A stretch of 64,000 bases of DNA, from NCBI GenBank assembly GCA_023459055.1, contig JAEWVR010000031.1, positions 326,065 to 390,064 on the forward strand. Reading direction: 5' to 3'. A program made the translations under genes and the position numbers. This DNA is from Fibrobacterota bacterium. GTDB lineage: Bacteria; Fibrobacterota; Chitinivibrionia; Chitinivibrionales; Chitinispirillaceae. How positions within the stretch are numbered: the stretch's first letter is position 1; every line of letters starts with the position of its first letter. Shown here in pieces: positions 27,196 through 36,505 of the stretch. Below the pieces are notes generated by a model. It worked only from the letters and a program-made list of their open reading frames with translations, did no database searches and had not been told where the DNA came from.

Positions 27196-28512
27196 ATGGA
27201 AGTAGTAATCCTTATCCTTTTAATAGCTATAAACGGTTTTTTTGCATTGGCAGAAATCGCCTTTGTATCATCCAGACGTGAATCTATTGAATCTTCAGAA
27301 AGTCAGGGTCATAAGAGTGCTACGCATGTTTTAAAAATGATGGATGCACCTGATAGATTCCTATCGGTAATTCAGGTTGGAATCACACTTATAGGTATTG
27401 TTTCGGGTACATTTAGTGGAGTTGCTCTCGCAGAAGACTTTGCAAACGTAATTGATAACATATCCTTCTTAAGCAAGTACTCTCATTCGATTGCACTAGT
27501 GGTTGTTGTTACAGTTGTCACTTATTTTTCAATTGTTTTTGGTGAACTTGTCCCGAAATCGATCGCACTTCGCGATCCGGAAAAATTCATTCTTGCATTG
27601 ATCAGACCGATCAGCGTATTTGCTCTCCTTATGGGACCGATAGTCTCATTTCTCAGTTGGTCAACAAAACTGATTATGAATATTCTTCATATTAAGACCA
27701 GTGGTATTGATGAAGAGAGCGATCCTATCAAAGAGATCCTGGGTATTGCAAAAATTGCGGCAATAAAAAACAAGATAGATCCATTACAGGAAAAAATCAT
27801 AAAGAATGCAATCAGTACCCGTAAACTGCTTGTTAAAGATATTATGGTTCAAAAGAACGATATGCGTACACTGACAACCGAGATGAGTCCTGCAGATGCG
27901 CTTGTTGCAGCCCATGTGCATCACCATACCAGGTACCCGCTTATTGACAGTTCACAAAACGGACAGGTTATCGGTTATGTCAATTTTAAGGATATTGTCA
28001 ATACACTTCGTCTTAACCCGCTCTCCCCCACACTCAAAGGAATTAAACGTCCGATAGCGTCTGTCAACGGCAAGGACAAAGTGACCGACGTACTTAGAAA
28101 CCTTATCAGAACACATCAGCATATAGCAATGGTAAAAAACGAACATGGCCAGGATACCGGTCTTGTTACCATGGAAAACATACTCGAAACAATCGTGGGA
28201 GATATCATGGACGAATATGATATCATGCCGGAGTATCTCTATGAGATAAACGAGACACGTCTTTTAGCTGGAGGGGGAGTCAATCTATTGACATTACGCG
28301 AGCGTCTTGGTGATGCAATTCCGGAAGCCAATAAAACATTGTGTCAATGGATTCTGGATATGTCGAATAAACCGGTTAAAATCGAAAGCACGATCACCCT
28401 TAACGGTATTGTCTTTGAGATCCGGAAAATGAGCCGTTCACGTATCAGCGAAATAATAATTGACTATTCAGGAATCATTAATTCACTACCGGTAAATGCA
28501 GACAATGTGTAA
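27196..28512 (+). CDS. CNNM/HlyC-CorC family transporter (DUF21-CBS-CorC)
   Basis: 438 residues in the usual order: DUF21/CNNM membrane domain (about 1-190; 'NGFFALAEIAFVSSRRESIE', 'VGITLIGIVSGTFSGVALAE', 'FGELVPKSIALRDPE'), two CBS domains (about 210-335; 'VKDIMVQKNDMRTLTTEMSP', 'GLVTMENILETIVGDIMDEY') and a C-terminal CorC/HlyC domain (about 350-430; 'LAGGGVNLLTLRERLGDAIP'). Such proteins handle Mg2+ or related cations at the inner membrane, with nucleotides sensed by the CBS pair. The stop codon directly abuts the stop of the convergent lipoprotein gene. Confidence 0.9.
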   Translation: MEVVILILLIAINGFFALAEIAFVSSRRESIESSESQGHKSATHVLKMMDAPDRFLSVIQVGITLIGIVSGTFSGVALAEDFANVIDNISFLSKYSHSIALVVVVTVVTYFSIVFGELVPKSIALRDPEKFILALIRPISVFALLMGPIVSFLSWSTKLIMNILHIKTSGIDEESDPIKEILGIAKIAAIKNKIDPLQEKIIKNAISTRKLLVKDIMVQKNDMRTLTTEMSPADALVAAHVHHHTRYPLIDSSQNGQVIGYVNFKDIVNTLRLNPLSPTLKGIKRPIASVNGKDKVTDVLRNLIRTHQHIAMVKNEHGQDTGLVTMENILETIVGDIMDEYDIMPEYLYEINETRLLAGGGVNLLTLRERLGDAIPEANKTLCQWILDMSNKPVKIESTITLNGIVFEIRKMSRSRISEIIIDYSGIINSLPVNADNV

Positions 28513-29019
28513 TTAATGCAATTCAATCCAGCCATTTGGATGATCCCAAAAAATCTTTCTGTCGTTACATGTACGGGTATCGATACTATGACGAATTCCA
28601 GTATTGGGATATGTCGCTGATTCCACGATTGCTAACGTCGAGATATCAATTTTTTCTCTTCTATAATTACCGGTACCATACATTATCGAATATACAATAA
28701 GAAAACCTTGCGAGATATCGTAATCCAAAGAATCAATCCACGCCGGATTACCATCAATTGTACGCGATTCAAACACCGTTTTAATTTTCTTCCCAGTTGT
28801 ATCGCAAAGATAGAGATCATATCGCTCATTCACTTCATGATTCATAAATAAGCCGCTATCCCAATCACTTTGATTAACTGCGACTGCAATTCCGTTACAA
28901 TTATTATCCCAAACACCAAAACCATAGGGTGCATTCGGCTCAATATTACTACAACCTGACACGACAACAATCGCAAACAATCCAGATAACGTGCATAAAC
29001 AGACAATAATCTTACTCAT
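28513..29019 (-). CDS. Small lipoprotein of unknown function
   Basis: 168 residues. The ATG at 29019 is chosen because AGGAGGT precedes it and it opens a lipoprotein signal ('KIIVCLCTLSGLFAIVVVSGC', lipobox VSGC). The mature part reads as a beta-rich domain with 'PYGFGVWDNNCNGIAVAVNQ', 'YDLYLCDTTGKKIKTVFESR' and 'SIDTRTCNDRKIFWDHPNGW', resembling WD40/TolB-like blades, which report values of a 'customer' protein, but too short for a full propeller. Family not recognised. The gene is convergent with the CNNM-type transporter with no intergenic space. Confidence 0.7.
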   Translation of the reverse strand: MSKIIVCLCTLSGLFAIVVVSGCSNIEPNAPYGFGVWDNNCNGIAVAVNQSDWDSGLFMNHEVNERYDLYLCDTTGKKIKTVFESRTIDGNPAWIDSLDYDISQGFLIVYSIMYGTGNYRREKIDISTLAIVESATYPNTGIRHSIDTRTCNDRKIFWDHPNGWIELH

Positions 29020-29208
29020 TTTGTTTACCTCCTGATTTACCGTTATGTTAAATATCGATCCGGTATTATTCAAAAAGCACAAACGAGAATTATTACACTG
29101 TTAATTCTATATTAAAATACCGGTATCTGCAATGAAAGATCCTTAAATAGTAGTATAAAAACAGGTCCCTTTATCTAATTGTGTTTTGTATAAAAATTAT
29201 TACTCTAT

Positions 29209-29240
29209 AAAAACAAAAATGGGCGAATGTTCATTCGCCC
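29209..29240 (-). terminator. Terminator of the DUF5610-like gene; variant of the GGGCGAAT palindrome
   Basis: GGGCGAATG/CATTCGCCC (29221-29240) forms a 9-bp stem with a 2-base loop. Read on the minus strand it is followed by ATTTTTGTTTTT, so it can stop transcription of the gene ending at 29276. Its core equals the repeats at 14727 and 62771. Confidence 0.75.
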
Positions 29241-29275
29241 ATTACTTCTATATACGAGAGTTTTTAAGTATATGA

Positions 29276-30028
29276 TTATGCAGCCATATCAACCATGGCA
29301 GTTTCTGATTCTGATGCAGCTGTCTGTTTTTCTGCTCCAGCATCAACCTGTATACCATTTTCTTTCGCCCATGCATCAAGTTTGCTCATTATCAGATCGT
29401 GAGTATCTTTAACGAGATTTGAAACACTATCTGGCATTTCGAAATTACCCCATAACTCTTTTGCCTGTTTGAATCCCTCTTCTATTGCAGCTTTAATCTT
29501 TGATAAGAACTCTTCACCTTTTCCTTTAAAAGAATCAAAGAATGATAGTGCAAAATCAACTATTCTTTGCGATGTGTTTTCTGCGTTCCACTCTTCGGGA
29601 ATCTGTAAAGTCTGATTGATCGTATCAGTACGATTGGATTCTCCGGTCTCATCAACATTTACACCTGAATTTTTCAGAAAGTCTTTCACGATTTTCTGAG
29701 ACATCTCTTTTAATTGATTTCGAACATATTTCTCAAGGTTCTTAATATCATCTTTTGATCCTTCAGCAGAGAGCTCCATAGTCGTACTTGAATACTTTAC
29801 AGCCTCATAACTGAATGATACTTTATCACCATCTTTGGAAGTAAACTCTATTGCATACTTCTCAGATGTATATGATTCAGCTGAAATTATAGCATTGAGT
29901 GATGACTGACCGGATCTGTTCTGTGAGTGCAGATTTCGGGATGAATCTGTCGATTTTGGAAAACTGTATCCTGCAAGTCCTTGAGATGATGGCTGTGTGG
30001 ATGGGTATCCGATTGATTGTAATGACAT
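29276..30028 (-). CDS. DUF5610-like protein
   Basis: 250 residues from the ATG at 30028, which has GGAGGA five bases upstream (the ATG at 30040 overlaps this ribosome site and is less likely). The first 50 residues are Ser/Gln/Asn-rich and probably disordered. The middle has 'YAIEFTSKDGDKVSFSYEAV', and a helical C-terminal region contains 'WNAENTSQRIVDFALSFFDS' and 'IKAAIEEGFKQAKELWG', a pattern I associate with DUF5610, often found in flagellum- or envelope-associated genes of uncertain role. No signal peptide or membrane segment is seen. It is alone between the terminator at 29221 and the DnaA-box region. Confidence 0.65.
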   Translation of the reverse strand: MSLQSIGYPSTQPSSQGLAGYSFPKSTDSSRNLHSQNRSGQSSLNAIISAESYTSEKYAIEFTSKDGDKVSFSYEAVKYSSTTMELSAEGSKDDIKNLEKYVRNQLKEMSQKIVKDFLKNSGVNVDETGESNRTDTINQTLQIPEEWNAENTSQRIVDFALSFFDSFKGKGEEFLSKIKAAIEEGFKQAKELWGNFEMPDSVSNLVKDTHDLIMSKLDAWAKENGIQVDAGAEKQTAASESETAMVDMAA

Positions 30029-30040
30029 ATATTCCTCCAT

Positions 30041-30714
30041 GAATGCCGTTTTTGATCCTATACGTTATTTTTCGGAATGGAGGAAAAAATTCTTTAGCTC
30101 TTTTTAGCTTTCTTTCAAAAAAAAGACCTTGAAAAAAAAAATACCTTAATGATGATTTTTTTATATCTCCTCATGTCAATTTACATATAATACATTGTTG
30201 TTTATCTACATTTTTCTGAAAATTCATCTTTAGAGCAAATTTAGCGAAAAATTTAAATTGTTAAGTGGAACACTAGTAAATGCATTAACTAACAACTGAT
30301 AATTCATAGATTTACATACAACACTCCAAAAAAAAACAAACGTAATTGTGCCAAAACAAAAAAATTGGCGAAATCAGAGCAAAAACAGCATTTTCTTGTT
30401 TTGTAAAGGTGTTTTTTTTTTGATTAAAATTTTTCCTTTGAGATTTTTAAATGCAATATTATATTGAATTCACGTTTGAGAGTGAGCAGTTTTTGAGTGT
30501 GGATAACTTAATGTGGATAAACTGTGGAGAACGATGTTAATAACTGGTGAATTTCTTCAGGTTAATTTAAGTCAAACAATATGTCAACACTCTGTAATAC
30601 TTTAAAAATCAACATCATGGGAAAATTGCTCCAATAAACATCTTTCGTTAATATCTTTGAAAAAAATCATAATCTCAATTTTGTGACTTGTCAATACAAG
30701 AGAATGTTGATAAC
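30041..30714. other. Candidate replication origin / dnaA control region
   Basis: About 670 extremely AT-rich bases with long A and T tracts (30110-30160, 30325-30440), ending in a cluster of DnaA boxes just before dnaA. An AT-rich unwinding stretch plus DnaA boxes next to dnaA is the standard layout of bacterial origins. Against it: dnaN and recF do not follow dnaA, and flanking genes mostly point towards, not away from, this spot. The boxes may instead serve dnaA autoregulation. Confidence 0.55.
30498..30531 (-). promoter_or_regulatory. DnaA box cluster
   Basis: TGTGGATAA, the complement of the consensus TTATCCACA, occurs perfectly at 30498-30506 and 30512-30520, and with one mismatch (TGTGGAGAA) at 30523-30531. 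A further one-mismatch box (TGTTGATAA) is at 30705-30713, directly before the dnaA ATG. Confidence 0.85.
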
Positions 30715-32097
30715 ATGTTGGTAAACACATTACTCCAGGATTACACAATTTCATCTCCATGGCAGATTTGTCTGAAGAGAATTCAAGATAAAGTTGGTGC
30801 GTCCAATTTTGAAACATGGTTCAGAGCAACAGACCTTTCAGTCACGACTGATGGAATCGCGAAGATACTTGTTCCAAACCAATTCTTTGCAGATTTCATT
30901 GAAGAACATTTTGCATCACTGATAAAAGAGATTCTTATTGAGGAGCAGATCCATTTTTCATCACTGCAATTTGTACCGGTGCAGAAAGACTGGAAAATTG
31001 TGCAGCCACTCGTTGAGGAGATTGCTGAAGCAAAAGAGAAAAAAATACCGCAAAAGGTAGAGAACAATCAGAATTTCCATCCAAATTATACATTCGATAA
31101 GTTTATTGTTGGTGACAATAACCGGATGGCTCATGCGGCATCACTTGCAGTTGCTGAAGCGCCCGGAAAAACATCCTTTAATCCACTCATTATATATGGT
31201 GGAACTGGTCTTGGAAAAACACATCTTCTTCAGGCGATTGGACAATTTGCCCAAACAGAGGTTACTGCGGAGAAGGTCATTTACATGACCAGTGAAGAAT
31301 TCACTAATCAGTATATCAATTATGTTGTCAACAAAAAAGATTCAACCTCTTTTTATAAAAAATTTAGTGATGTTGATTTATTGCTTATTGATGACATTCA
31401 GTTTTTCAGCGGTAAGCCCGGTACGCAAAAAGAGTTCTTCAGAATTTTTAATAAACTTCTTCTCGAAAACAAGCAGATTGTACTTTCATCGGACCGTCAG
31501 CCAGATAAGATACCTGATATGATGGATCATATTATCAACCGGTTCATGAGTGGTCTCACCACCGATATTCAACCGCCAAACCTTGAAACACGTATGGCAA
31601 TTCTTCGGAAGAAAGCAGAAACAGATGGTCTGTTTCTTCCCGATTCCGTTGTGCAGTTTATCGCTGGTCATATTACATCAAATATTCGGGAACTTGAAGG
31701 TACCCTGATCAAGTTAATTGCATCGGCATCATTTACAGGAAGAGATATTACCATTGAGGTAGCACAGGAGCTATGTGGTGATGCAATTTCGAAAAAAGAT
31801 GAGCGGCTTTCTGTAAAATTGATCCAGGAAAAAGTTGCAGAAGCATTTGGTATCAGCGCGAATCAACTTTCGGCTCATACACGTAAAAAAGAGGTTGCAC
31901 TTCCCCGCTCTGTGGCAATGTACCTTTGTAAAAAATGGACACGTCAATCGTTACGCTCAATAGGACTTGATTTTGGAGGACGGGATTATTCCACAGTAAT
32001 TCATTCATTTAAAAAGATTGAAACAGATTTAACCACAGATAGAGATCTTGCAGAAAAGATTACCAGTATAGAAAAAGTGCTTGAACAGATAGTGTGA
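30715..32097 (+). CDS. dnaA: Chromosomal replication initiator DnaA
   Basis: AAA+ initiator that binds DnaA boxes and opens oriC. From the ATG at 30715 it has 460 residues; an in-frame TTG at 30688 would add nine residues but has no ribosome site. Domain I is at the N-terminus ('ICLKRIQDKVGASNFETWF'), followed by a short linker and domain III with 'NYTFDKFIVGDNNRMAHAAS', Walker A 'GGTGLGKTHLL', Walker B 'DLLLIDDIQFF' and 'FRIFNKLL'. Domain IV carries the signature 'HTRKKEVALPRSVAMYLCKK' and 'LDFGGRDYSTVIHSFKKIE'. The box at 30705-30713 next to its start suggests autoregulation. dnaN is not downstream; a convergent STAS gene is. Confidence 0.96.
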   Translation: MLVNTLLQDYTISSPWQICLKRIQDKVGASNFETWFRATDLSVTTDGIAKILVPNQFFADFIEEHFASLIKEILIEEQIHFSSLQFVPVQKDWKIVQPLVEEIAEAKEKKIPQKVENNQNFHPNYTFDKFIVGDNNRMAHAASLAVAEAPGKTSFNPLIIYGGTGLGKTHLLQAIGQFAQTEVTAEKVIYMTSEEFTNQYINYVVNKKDSTSFYKKFSDVDLLLIDDIQFFSGKPGTQKEFFRIFNKLLLENKQIVLSSDRQPDKIPDMMDHIINRFMSGLTTDIQPPNLETRMAILRKKAETDGLFLPDSVVQFIAGHITSNIRELEGTLIKLIASASFTGRDITIEVAQELCGDAISKKDERLSVKLIQEKVAEAFGISANQLSAHTRKKEVALPRSVAMYLCKKWTRQSLRSIGLDFGGRDYSTVIHSFKKIETDLTTDRDLAEKITSIEKVLEQIV

Positions 32098-32156
32098 TAA
32101 AGCCATACTACATTATTATTGGCAGCATTTGATAACAATCCGGTATAAAAAGACTG

Positions 32157-32510
32157 TTATAACTTACTATTTAATGTTCCAAATGATGCCTTTGCTTCAT
32201 CAATTGTATCAAAGATTTCGATTTTACGGACAAGATTTGTTATCTCCATCAGGTTTCGGACAAGCCGATTGACAACCGCTATTTTTAAGTCACCCTGTAA
32301 TGCTGTAAGGCGAGTTTTGGCATCAATAAGTACAGCAAGGCAAAGGCTGCTGATATATTCTGTACCTTCCATATTCAGAATGACTTTACGCTTTCCGTCA
32401 TTAATAAGATCAATAATTCTAGTCTTCATGTAGCTGACATTTTCCTGAAGTACATTTCCGTCAAGAATAATTTCTACAATATCACCATATTCCACGATCC
32501 TGATTTTCAT
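32157..32510 (-). CDS. STAS domain protein, anti-sigma-factor-antagonist type
   Basis: 117 residues; start set at the ATG at 32510 with GAGAGGGG upstream (an upstream in-frame ATG lies inside the preceding gene). It covers one STAS domain as in SpoIIAA/RsbV, with 'IVEYGDIVEIILDGNVLQEN' and 'LINDGKRKVILNMEGTEYIS'. The phosphorylation loop usually reading DSSGL appears as 'SSLCL', so the acidic residue and glycine are replaced; the phospho-switch may be altered. It follows the GGDEF/HD-GYP gene by ten bases and is surely in the same transcript. No anti-sigma kinase or cognate phosphatase is nearby. Partner switching is inference from the fold. Confidence 0.82.
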   Translation of the reverse strand: MKIRIVEYGDIVEIILDGNVLQENVSYMKTRIIDLINDGKRKVILNMEGTEYISSLCLAVLIDAKTRLTALQGDLKIAVVNRLVRNLMEITNLVRKIEIFDTIDEAKASFGTLNSKL

Positions 32511-32520
32511 ATTGCCCCTC

Positions 32521-34917
32521 TCAACCTTCCCTTTTAGAGCATGGAACGATTTTTCCATCGGCTTCCAGTTTTATAAATGCATCCACAATTTCGGGTGCGA
32601 ACTGTGTTCCACTCCCTTTTTTAATTTCTTCCAGCGCTTTTTTCCATGGTACTTTACTTTGATATGAACGACCTTCTGTCATTGCGTCAAATGCATCTGC
32701 AACAGCAAGAATTCTGGCACCAATCGGAATTTCTCTTCCCTGCAGCCCATGTGGATACCCTTTACCATCAAATCGTTCATGATGGTGAAGGATTATGGGA
32801 ATTTCTTTTTCAAGGAACCTGATATCTCTTAAAATGTTAACCCCGACTTCCGGATGACGTCGCAACAGTTCATATTCCTTTGATGATAATTCTTCCTTTT
32901 TAATAATAATATCATCACGTATGCCGATTTTTCCTATATCATGCAGTAAACCGGCATAATAAACAACTTCGACATCAGATTCCGGAAGCTGCAATAACTT
33001 TGCCATTTCAGCTGAATATGCTGCAACATTCTGAGAATGTTCCTTTGCAAACGGATCTTTTGCGTCAACTGCTTTTATAAGAGCGTTAGTTGATTCCATA
33101 TAGATATAGCGCATCTGATTTGACAAATCCTGAAATTTACCTTTTAGTTCCTGTATTCCACATCTGTCAATACTATTTTCATCGGAGACATCAATATCCT
33201 TCCAGATTCTAATCAGATTCCTACCATCCATTTTTGCCTGATACATCGCAGAATCGGCCCGTTCAATAAGCTCCTGTTTTGTTTTGATATCACTGTTATA
33301 TTCCGCTATACCGATACTGACAGTAACGCGGATATTTTTCCCATTATACGAAAAAACTGTATTTTCAATGGTCGAATGCAGCTTTGTCGCATAGCGCAGA
33401 GCATTGTCCATCTGTAAATTCGTGATAATCATGAATTCTTCACCACCATACCTGCCACAGATATCGATCTCACGCGATTTCTGTTTCATGATTCCGGCAA
33501 GCTGGCGAAGCACATAGTCACCAACCTGGTGTCCATAAGTATCATTAATCAATTTAAAATGATCAATATCAATAATCATGCAGGAAAGCATTCCACCATA
33601 TCTGCGTACCCGTTTGAATTCGTAGTCGAACCGTTCCTGAAGAAACCTGTGGTTGTACATTCCCGTAAGACCGTCAGTAATTGACAGTTCAACAAGCTCT
33701 TTATTTTTTCTATCAAGCTCCTCCATCAGGAGTTTTTCTGATGCAAGTGCAAATTTCAGATCATCAAGCGATTTTTTCAATTCATTTTCAGCTTCTTTTC
33801 GTTCAGTAATGTCGGTTTGTGATCCGGCAAAACGTAAAGGTTTACCCCGTTTATTAAAGATAGCCATACCACGAACAAGCACCCATCGATAGGTCCCATC
33901 CTTATGGAGAATACGGTGTTCACTTTCAAATTGTGATGTCTTTTTGCCAAGATGTAAATCAATCGCATACTTTACTCCATCAATATCATCAATATGAACC
34001 CTTGAAAACCACTCCTGAGGTGATGCAGTAATAGTATCGCATTGAATACCGAGCATCTCTTTCCACTGATCACAATAGTAAATCCGGTCATTTTGAAGAT
34101 CCCAATCCCACAAACCACTATGCGCACCCCGTGTTGCAAGTACATACCGTTCCTCACTTGCACGAATACTGTCCTCAGCCAGTTTCCGGGATGTAATATC
34201 ACGAAGAGATATTAAGTGGGCGGCTCTATTTTCCCAGTTTATATCAGACACATTCATTTCAATATAACGCATGGGCGACTTTGGGCCATTATTGACAGAT
34301 ATCTCCTGTGTACCGGGAATATCTGTTTTATAAGGGAATCGTGTTGAAAGTGTAGTGTTTTTGATTTTTAGCATCGATTTGGCAGCTGGATTTATAAAAA
34401 GGATCTTTCCGGTCATAGTTACAATTGCCATTCCGTCCATACTTCCAAGAATGACATTCAGATACCGTGCCTCATTAGTCCGGAATTCCTTCAGATTTAC
34501 GTCTGTTTTCAACAGTTTTTTCTGTGTAATTTCTTTTACAACCGGAATAAGGACTTTTTTATTAAAATTCTCAAAGAGTATCACATATTGTTGCCTGGAT
34601 GCCGTGTAGGCTATATCAGCTTTTGTTTTTCCAGTGACAATTAATGGTATATTTTTATTTGTTTTCAAGAGAGCGATAATTTCAGAGCGCGATTCGTCTT
34701 TCGCACCAAGAGCACAAATATAAATGTCATTTACCTCAAATTTTTTTTTTAGCCTGCTGACTGATGTTGTACTTGACAGAATTGAATCAGGAAAGATATC
34801 TGACCATATTTTTTTTATTTTACTGATATCAGCAGGATTGCTGGAAATTACCAGCACCTTCAATCCGAGTGTATCCGTCGCATTTTTTTTCGATGCAGCC
34901 ACGAGATAGTCCTTCAT
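32521..34917 (-). CDS. Bifunctional signalling protein: receiver-like, PAS, GGDEF and HD-GYP
   Basis: 798 residues with both cyclic-di-GMP making and breaking modules. Residues about 15-130 look like a degenerate receiver. Two PAS domains follow (about 150-250 and 255-375; the second ends in the PAC 'RFAGSQTDITERKEAENEL'). The GGDEF domain has an intact GGEEF (491-495) and an I-site RxxD (482-485, REID), so product-inhibited diguanylate cyclase activity is plausible. The C-terminal HD-GYP keeps His659-Asp660 ('LLHDIGKIGI') and GYP at 720-722 ('HHHERFDGKGYP'), typical of active phosphodiesterases. The degenerate receiver lacks a clear phosphoacceptor context. Operon with the STAS gene. It is likely cytoplasmic; no membrane segment. 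Confidence 0.93.
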   Translation of the reverse strand: MKDYLVAASKKNATDTLGLKVLVISSNPADISKIKKIWSDIFPDSILSSTTSVSRLKKKFEVNDIYICALGAKDESRSEIIALLKTNKNIPLIVTGKTKADIAYTASRQQYVILFENFNKKVLIPVVKEITQKKLLKTDVNLKEFRTNEARYLNVILGSMDGMAIVTMTGKILFINPAAKSMLKIKNTTLSTRFPYKTDIPGTQEISVNNGPKSPMRYIEMNVSDINWENRAAHLISLRDITSRKLAEDSIRASEERYVLATRGAHSGLWDWDLQNDRIYYCDQWKEMLGIQCDTITASPQEWFSRVHIDDIDGVKYAIDLHLGKKTSQFESEHRILHKDGTYRWVLVRGMAIFNKRGKPLRFAGSQTDITERKEAENELKKSLDDLKFALASEKLLMEELDRKNKELVELSITDGLTGMYNHRFLQERFDYEFKRVRRYGGMLSCMIIDIDHFKLINDTYGHQVGDYVLRQLAGIMKQKSREIDICGRYGGEEFMIITNLQMDNALRYATKLHSTIENTVFSYNGKNIRVTVSIGIAEYNSDIKTKQELIERADSAMYQAKMDGRNLIRIWKDIDVSDENSIDRCGIQELKGKFQDLSNQMRYIYMESTNALIKAVDAKDPFAKEHSQNVAAYSAEMAKLLQLPESDVEVVYYAGLLHDIGKIGIRDDIIIKKEELSSKEYELLRRHPEVGVNILRDIRFLEKEIPIILHHHERFDGKGYPHGLQGREIPIGARILAVADAFDAMTEGRSYQSKVPWKKALEEIKKGSGTQFAPEIVDAFIKLEADGKIVPCSKREG

Positions 34918-35229
34918 AGAGTTACAATACAGTCAATACCCGCAAGTATATAATAATTTGTATTGTACGTTTATGGTTGGACGATGTCAATGCGAGATAT
35001 TACGGGATCAGTCAATTCAATCAGTATAACAGCAGCAATCAATTATTTCTATTACCACATCATGAAGGCCTAAAAATGACTATTACACATTTTTTACTTG
35101 AAAAATCAATTTCTTATCATTATTTTTGTGTAACCTATATTAGCATTTGCTGTCCACGATAGTTGAGTTTTGAAAATCGTAAACAGACAATGCAATTTTT
35201 CATGTGTACATCTGCAGTCAGGAGCATAC
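34918..35229. other. Intergenic region between divergent GGDEF/HD-GYP and GH57 genes
   Basis: About 310 bases without an open frame of note, except the rejected N-terminal extension of the GH57 gene. Two promoters must lie here. No repeats or strong hairpins were noticed. Confidence 0.4.
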
Positions 35230-36405
35230 ATGCCTGAGAAAATTCATCATGCCCTTGTTTTAAATCTTCACCAGCCATCCGGAAATCTTGAGTATTTACT
35301 TGACAATAACGAATGGGAAGCCAAGGAGATTCTCTGGGCTCTGGATCGAATTCCACGGTCACTCTGGGATTATGAAGATATCGCAAAAGTGCATCTTGCG
35401 TTCTCCGGTACGTTACTCGAAACACTTTCTAAAACAGAATTTCAGGATCGTGTTTATGGCATTGTCAAGTGTGGCGATCTTTTGTGGCACTTTCAAAACA
35501 CAAAAATTTTTGAAATTCTCGGGACTGCTTATTACCATTCTGTCTTTCCATTGATTCCAAAAGAAGACTGGGATGATCAATGCATACGATGGCAGGGTAT
35601 CGGTAAACATCTCTTCTGGAGAGAAACATTCAACGGATTCTGGCCGCCTGAAATGGGTTTTTGCATGGAGATGATTCCAATGATTAAAAAACTCGGGTAC
35701 CGGTATGTACTTGTCGATAGTGAAAATATTGAGCCGCTCGAAACTATGCGCTGGGAAGAGCTTCGATATCAACCTCATATTGCGCGTTATGAAGACTCCG
35801 AAATTATTGTTGTGGTAAGAGATCGCGAACTATCTGATGCACAGGAATCGGGAATGGATTGGGATTGGTTTTCACGAGAGATCAATGAACGGGTTAAATG
35901 GTGCAACTTTAATCCGCTAATAACAACAATTACTGATGGTGATAACGGTGGGTGGTTTCGTAACACATCGGGTAATGGCAACTTCTGGGATGTATTCTAT
36001 AAAGAACTGCTTAATAAAAGCCGCGCAAAAGAGACTACAATAGTTCCATCCTTTATTTCAGACTACCTAACCACTTATGGTGCAAGGGGATATGTTAATG
36101 TTACCACCGCCGCATGGAATACCGGTTGGCATAATGGCAAAGGATTCACCCAATGGACCGGCTCACAGCTTCAAAAACACGGCCTCGAGGAGATAGCCAA
36201 AATAAGCAACCGTTTTCATTCGTTTCTGAATTCTGCTGACGATGCAATTAAGTCACGTTTTGAGGCGGAAATCAACGATGCACACTGGCACCTTTTACGA
36301 GCTGAAACCAGCTGTAACTTTTTCTGGGGCGAAGCCTGGGTGTATAAAGCGATTGAAGATCTTAATTATGTTAAGAAAATTCTTGATTTGTTAGAAAGTC
36401 AGTGA
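35230..36405 (+). CDS. Glycoside hydrolase family 57 protein
   Basis: 391 residues from the ATG at 35230, with AGGAG six bases upstream; an upstream TTG start has no such signal. It begins with the GH57 hallmark 'ALVLNLHQPSGNLEYLLDNN'. Further family blocks are 'GTAYYHSVFPLIPKEDWD', 'GFWPPEMGFCMEMIPMIKKL' and 'ITDGDNGGWF', and the family's acid residues are probably Glu in 'WPPEM' and Asp in 'TDGDN'; this is from block similarity only. GH57 enzymes act on alpha-glucans (amylase, branching, 4-alpha-glucanotransferase). No signal peptide, so it probably works on intracellular glycogen. It has no close operon partner. Confidence 0.85.
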   Translation: MPEKIHHALVLNLHQPSGNLEYLLDNNEWEAKEILWALDRIPRSLWDYEDIAKVHLAFSGTLLETLSKTEFQDRVYGIVKCGDLLWHFQNTKIFEILGTAYYHSVFPLIPKEDWDDQCIRWQGIGKHLFWRETFNGFWPPEMGFCMEMIPMIKKLGYRYVLVDSENIEPLETMRWEELRYQPHIARYEDSEIIVVVRDRELSDAQESGMDWDWFSREINERVKWCNFNPLITTITDGDNGGWFRNTSGNGNFWDVFYKELLNKSRAKETTIVPSFISDYLTTYGARGYVNVTTAAWNTGWHNGKGFTQWTGSQLQKHGLEEIAKISNRFHSFLNSADDAIKSRFEAEINDAHWHLLRAETSCNFFWGEAWVYKAIEDLNYVKKILDLLESQ

Positions 36406-36505
36406 CCTGCGATCAGTGACTTGTATGACATATATAGTGATAATACACATTCCAGGATCAACGTTAAATTAACAACATTGCAATAAGGTCCATGGATGAG
36501 GGCGC

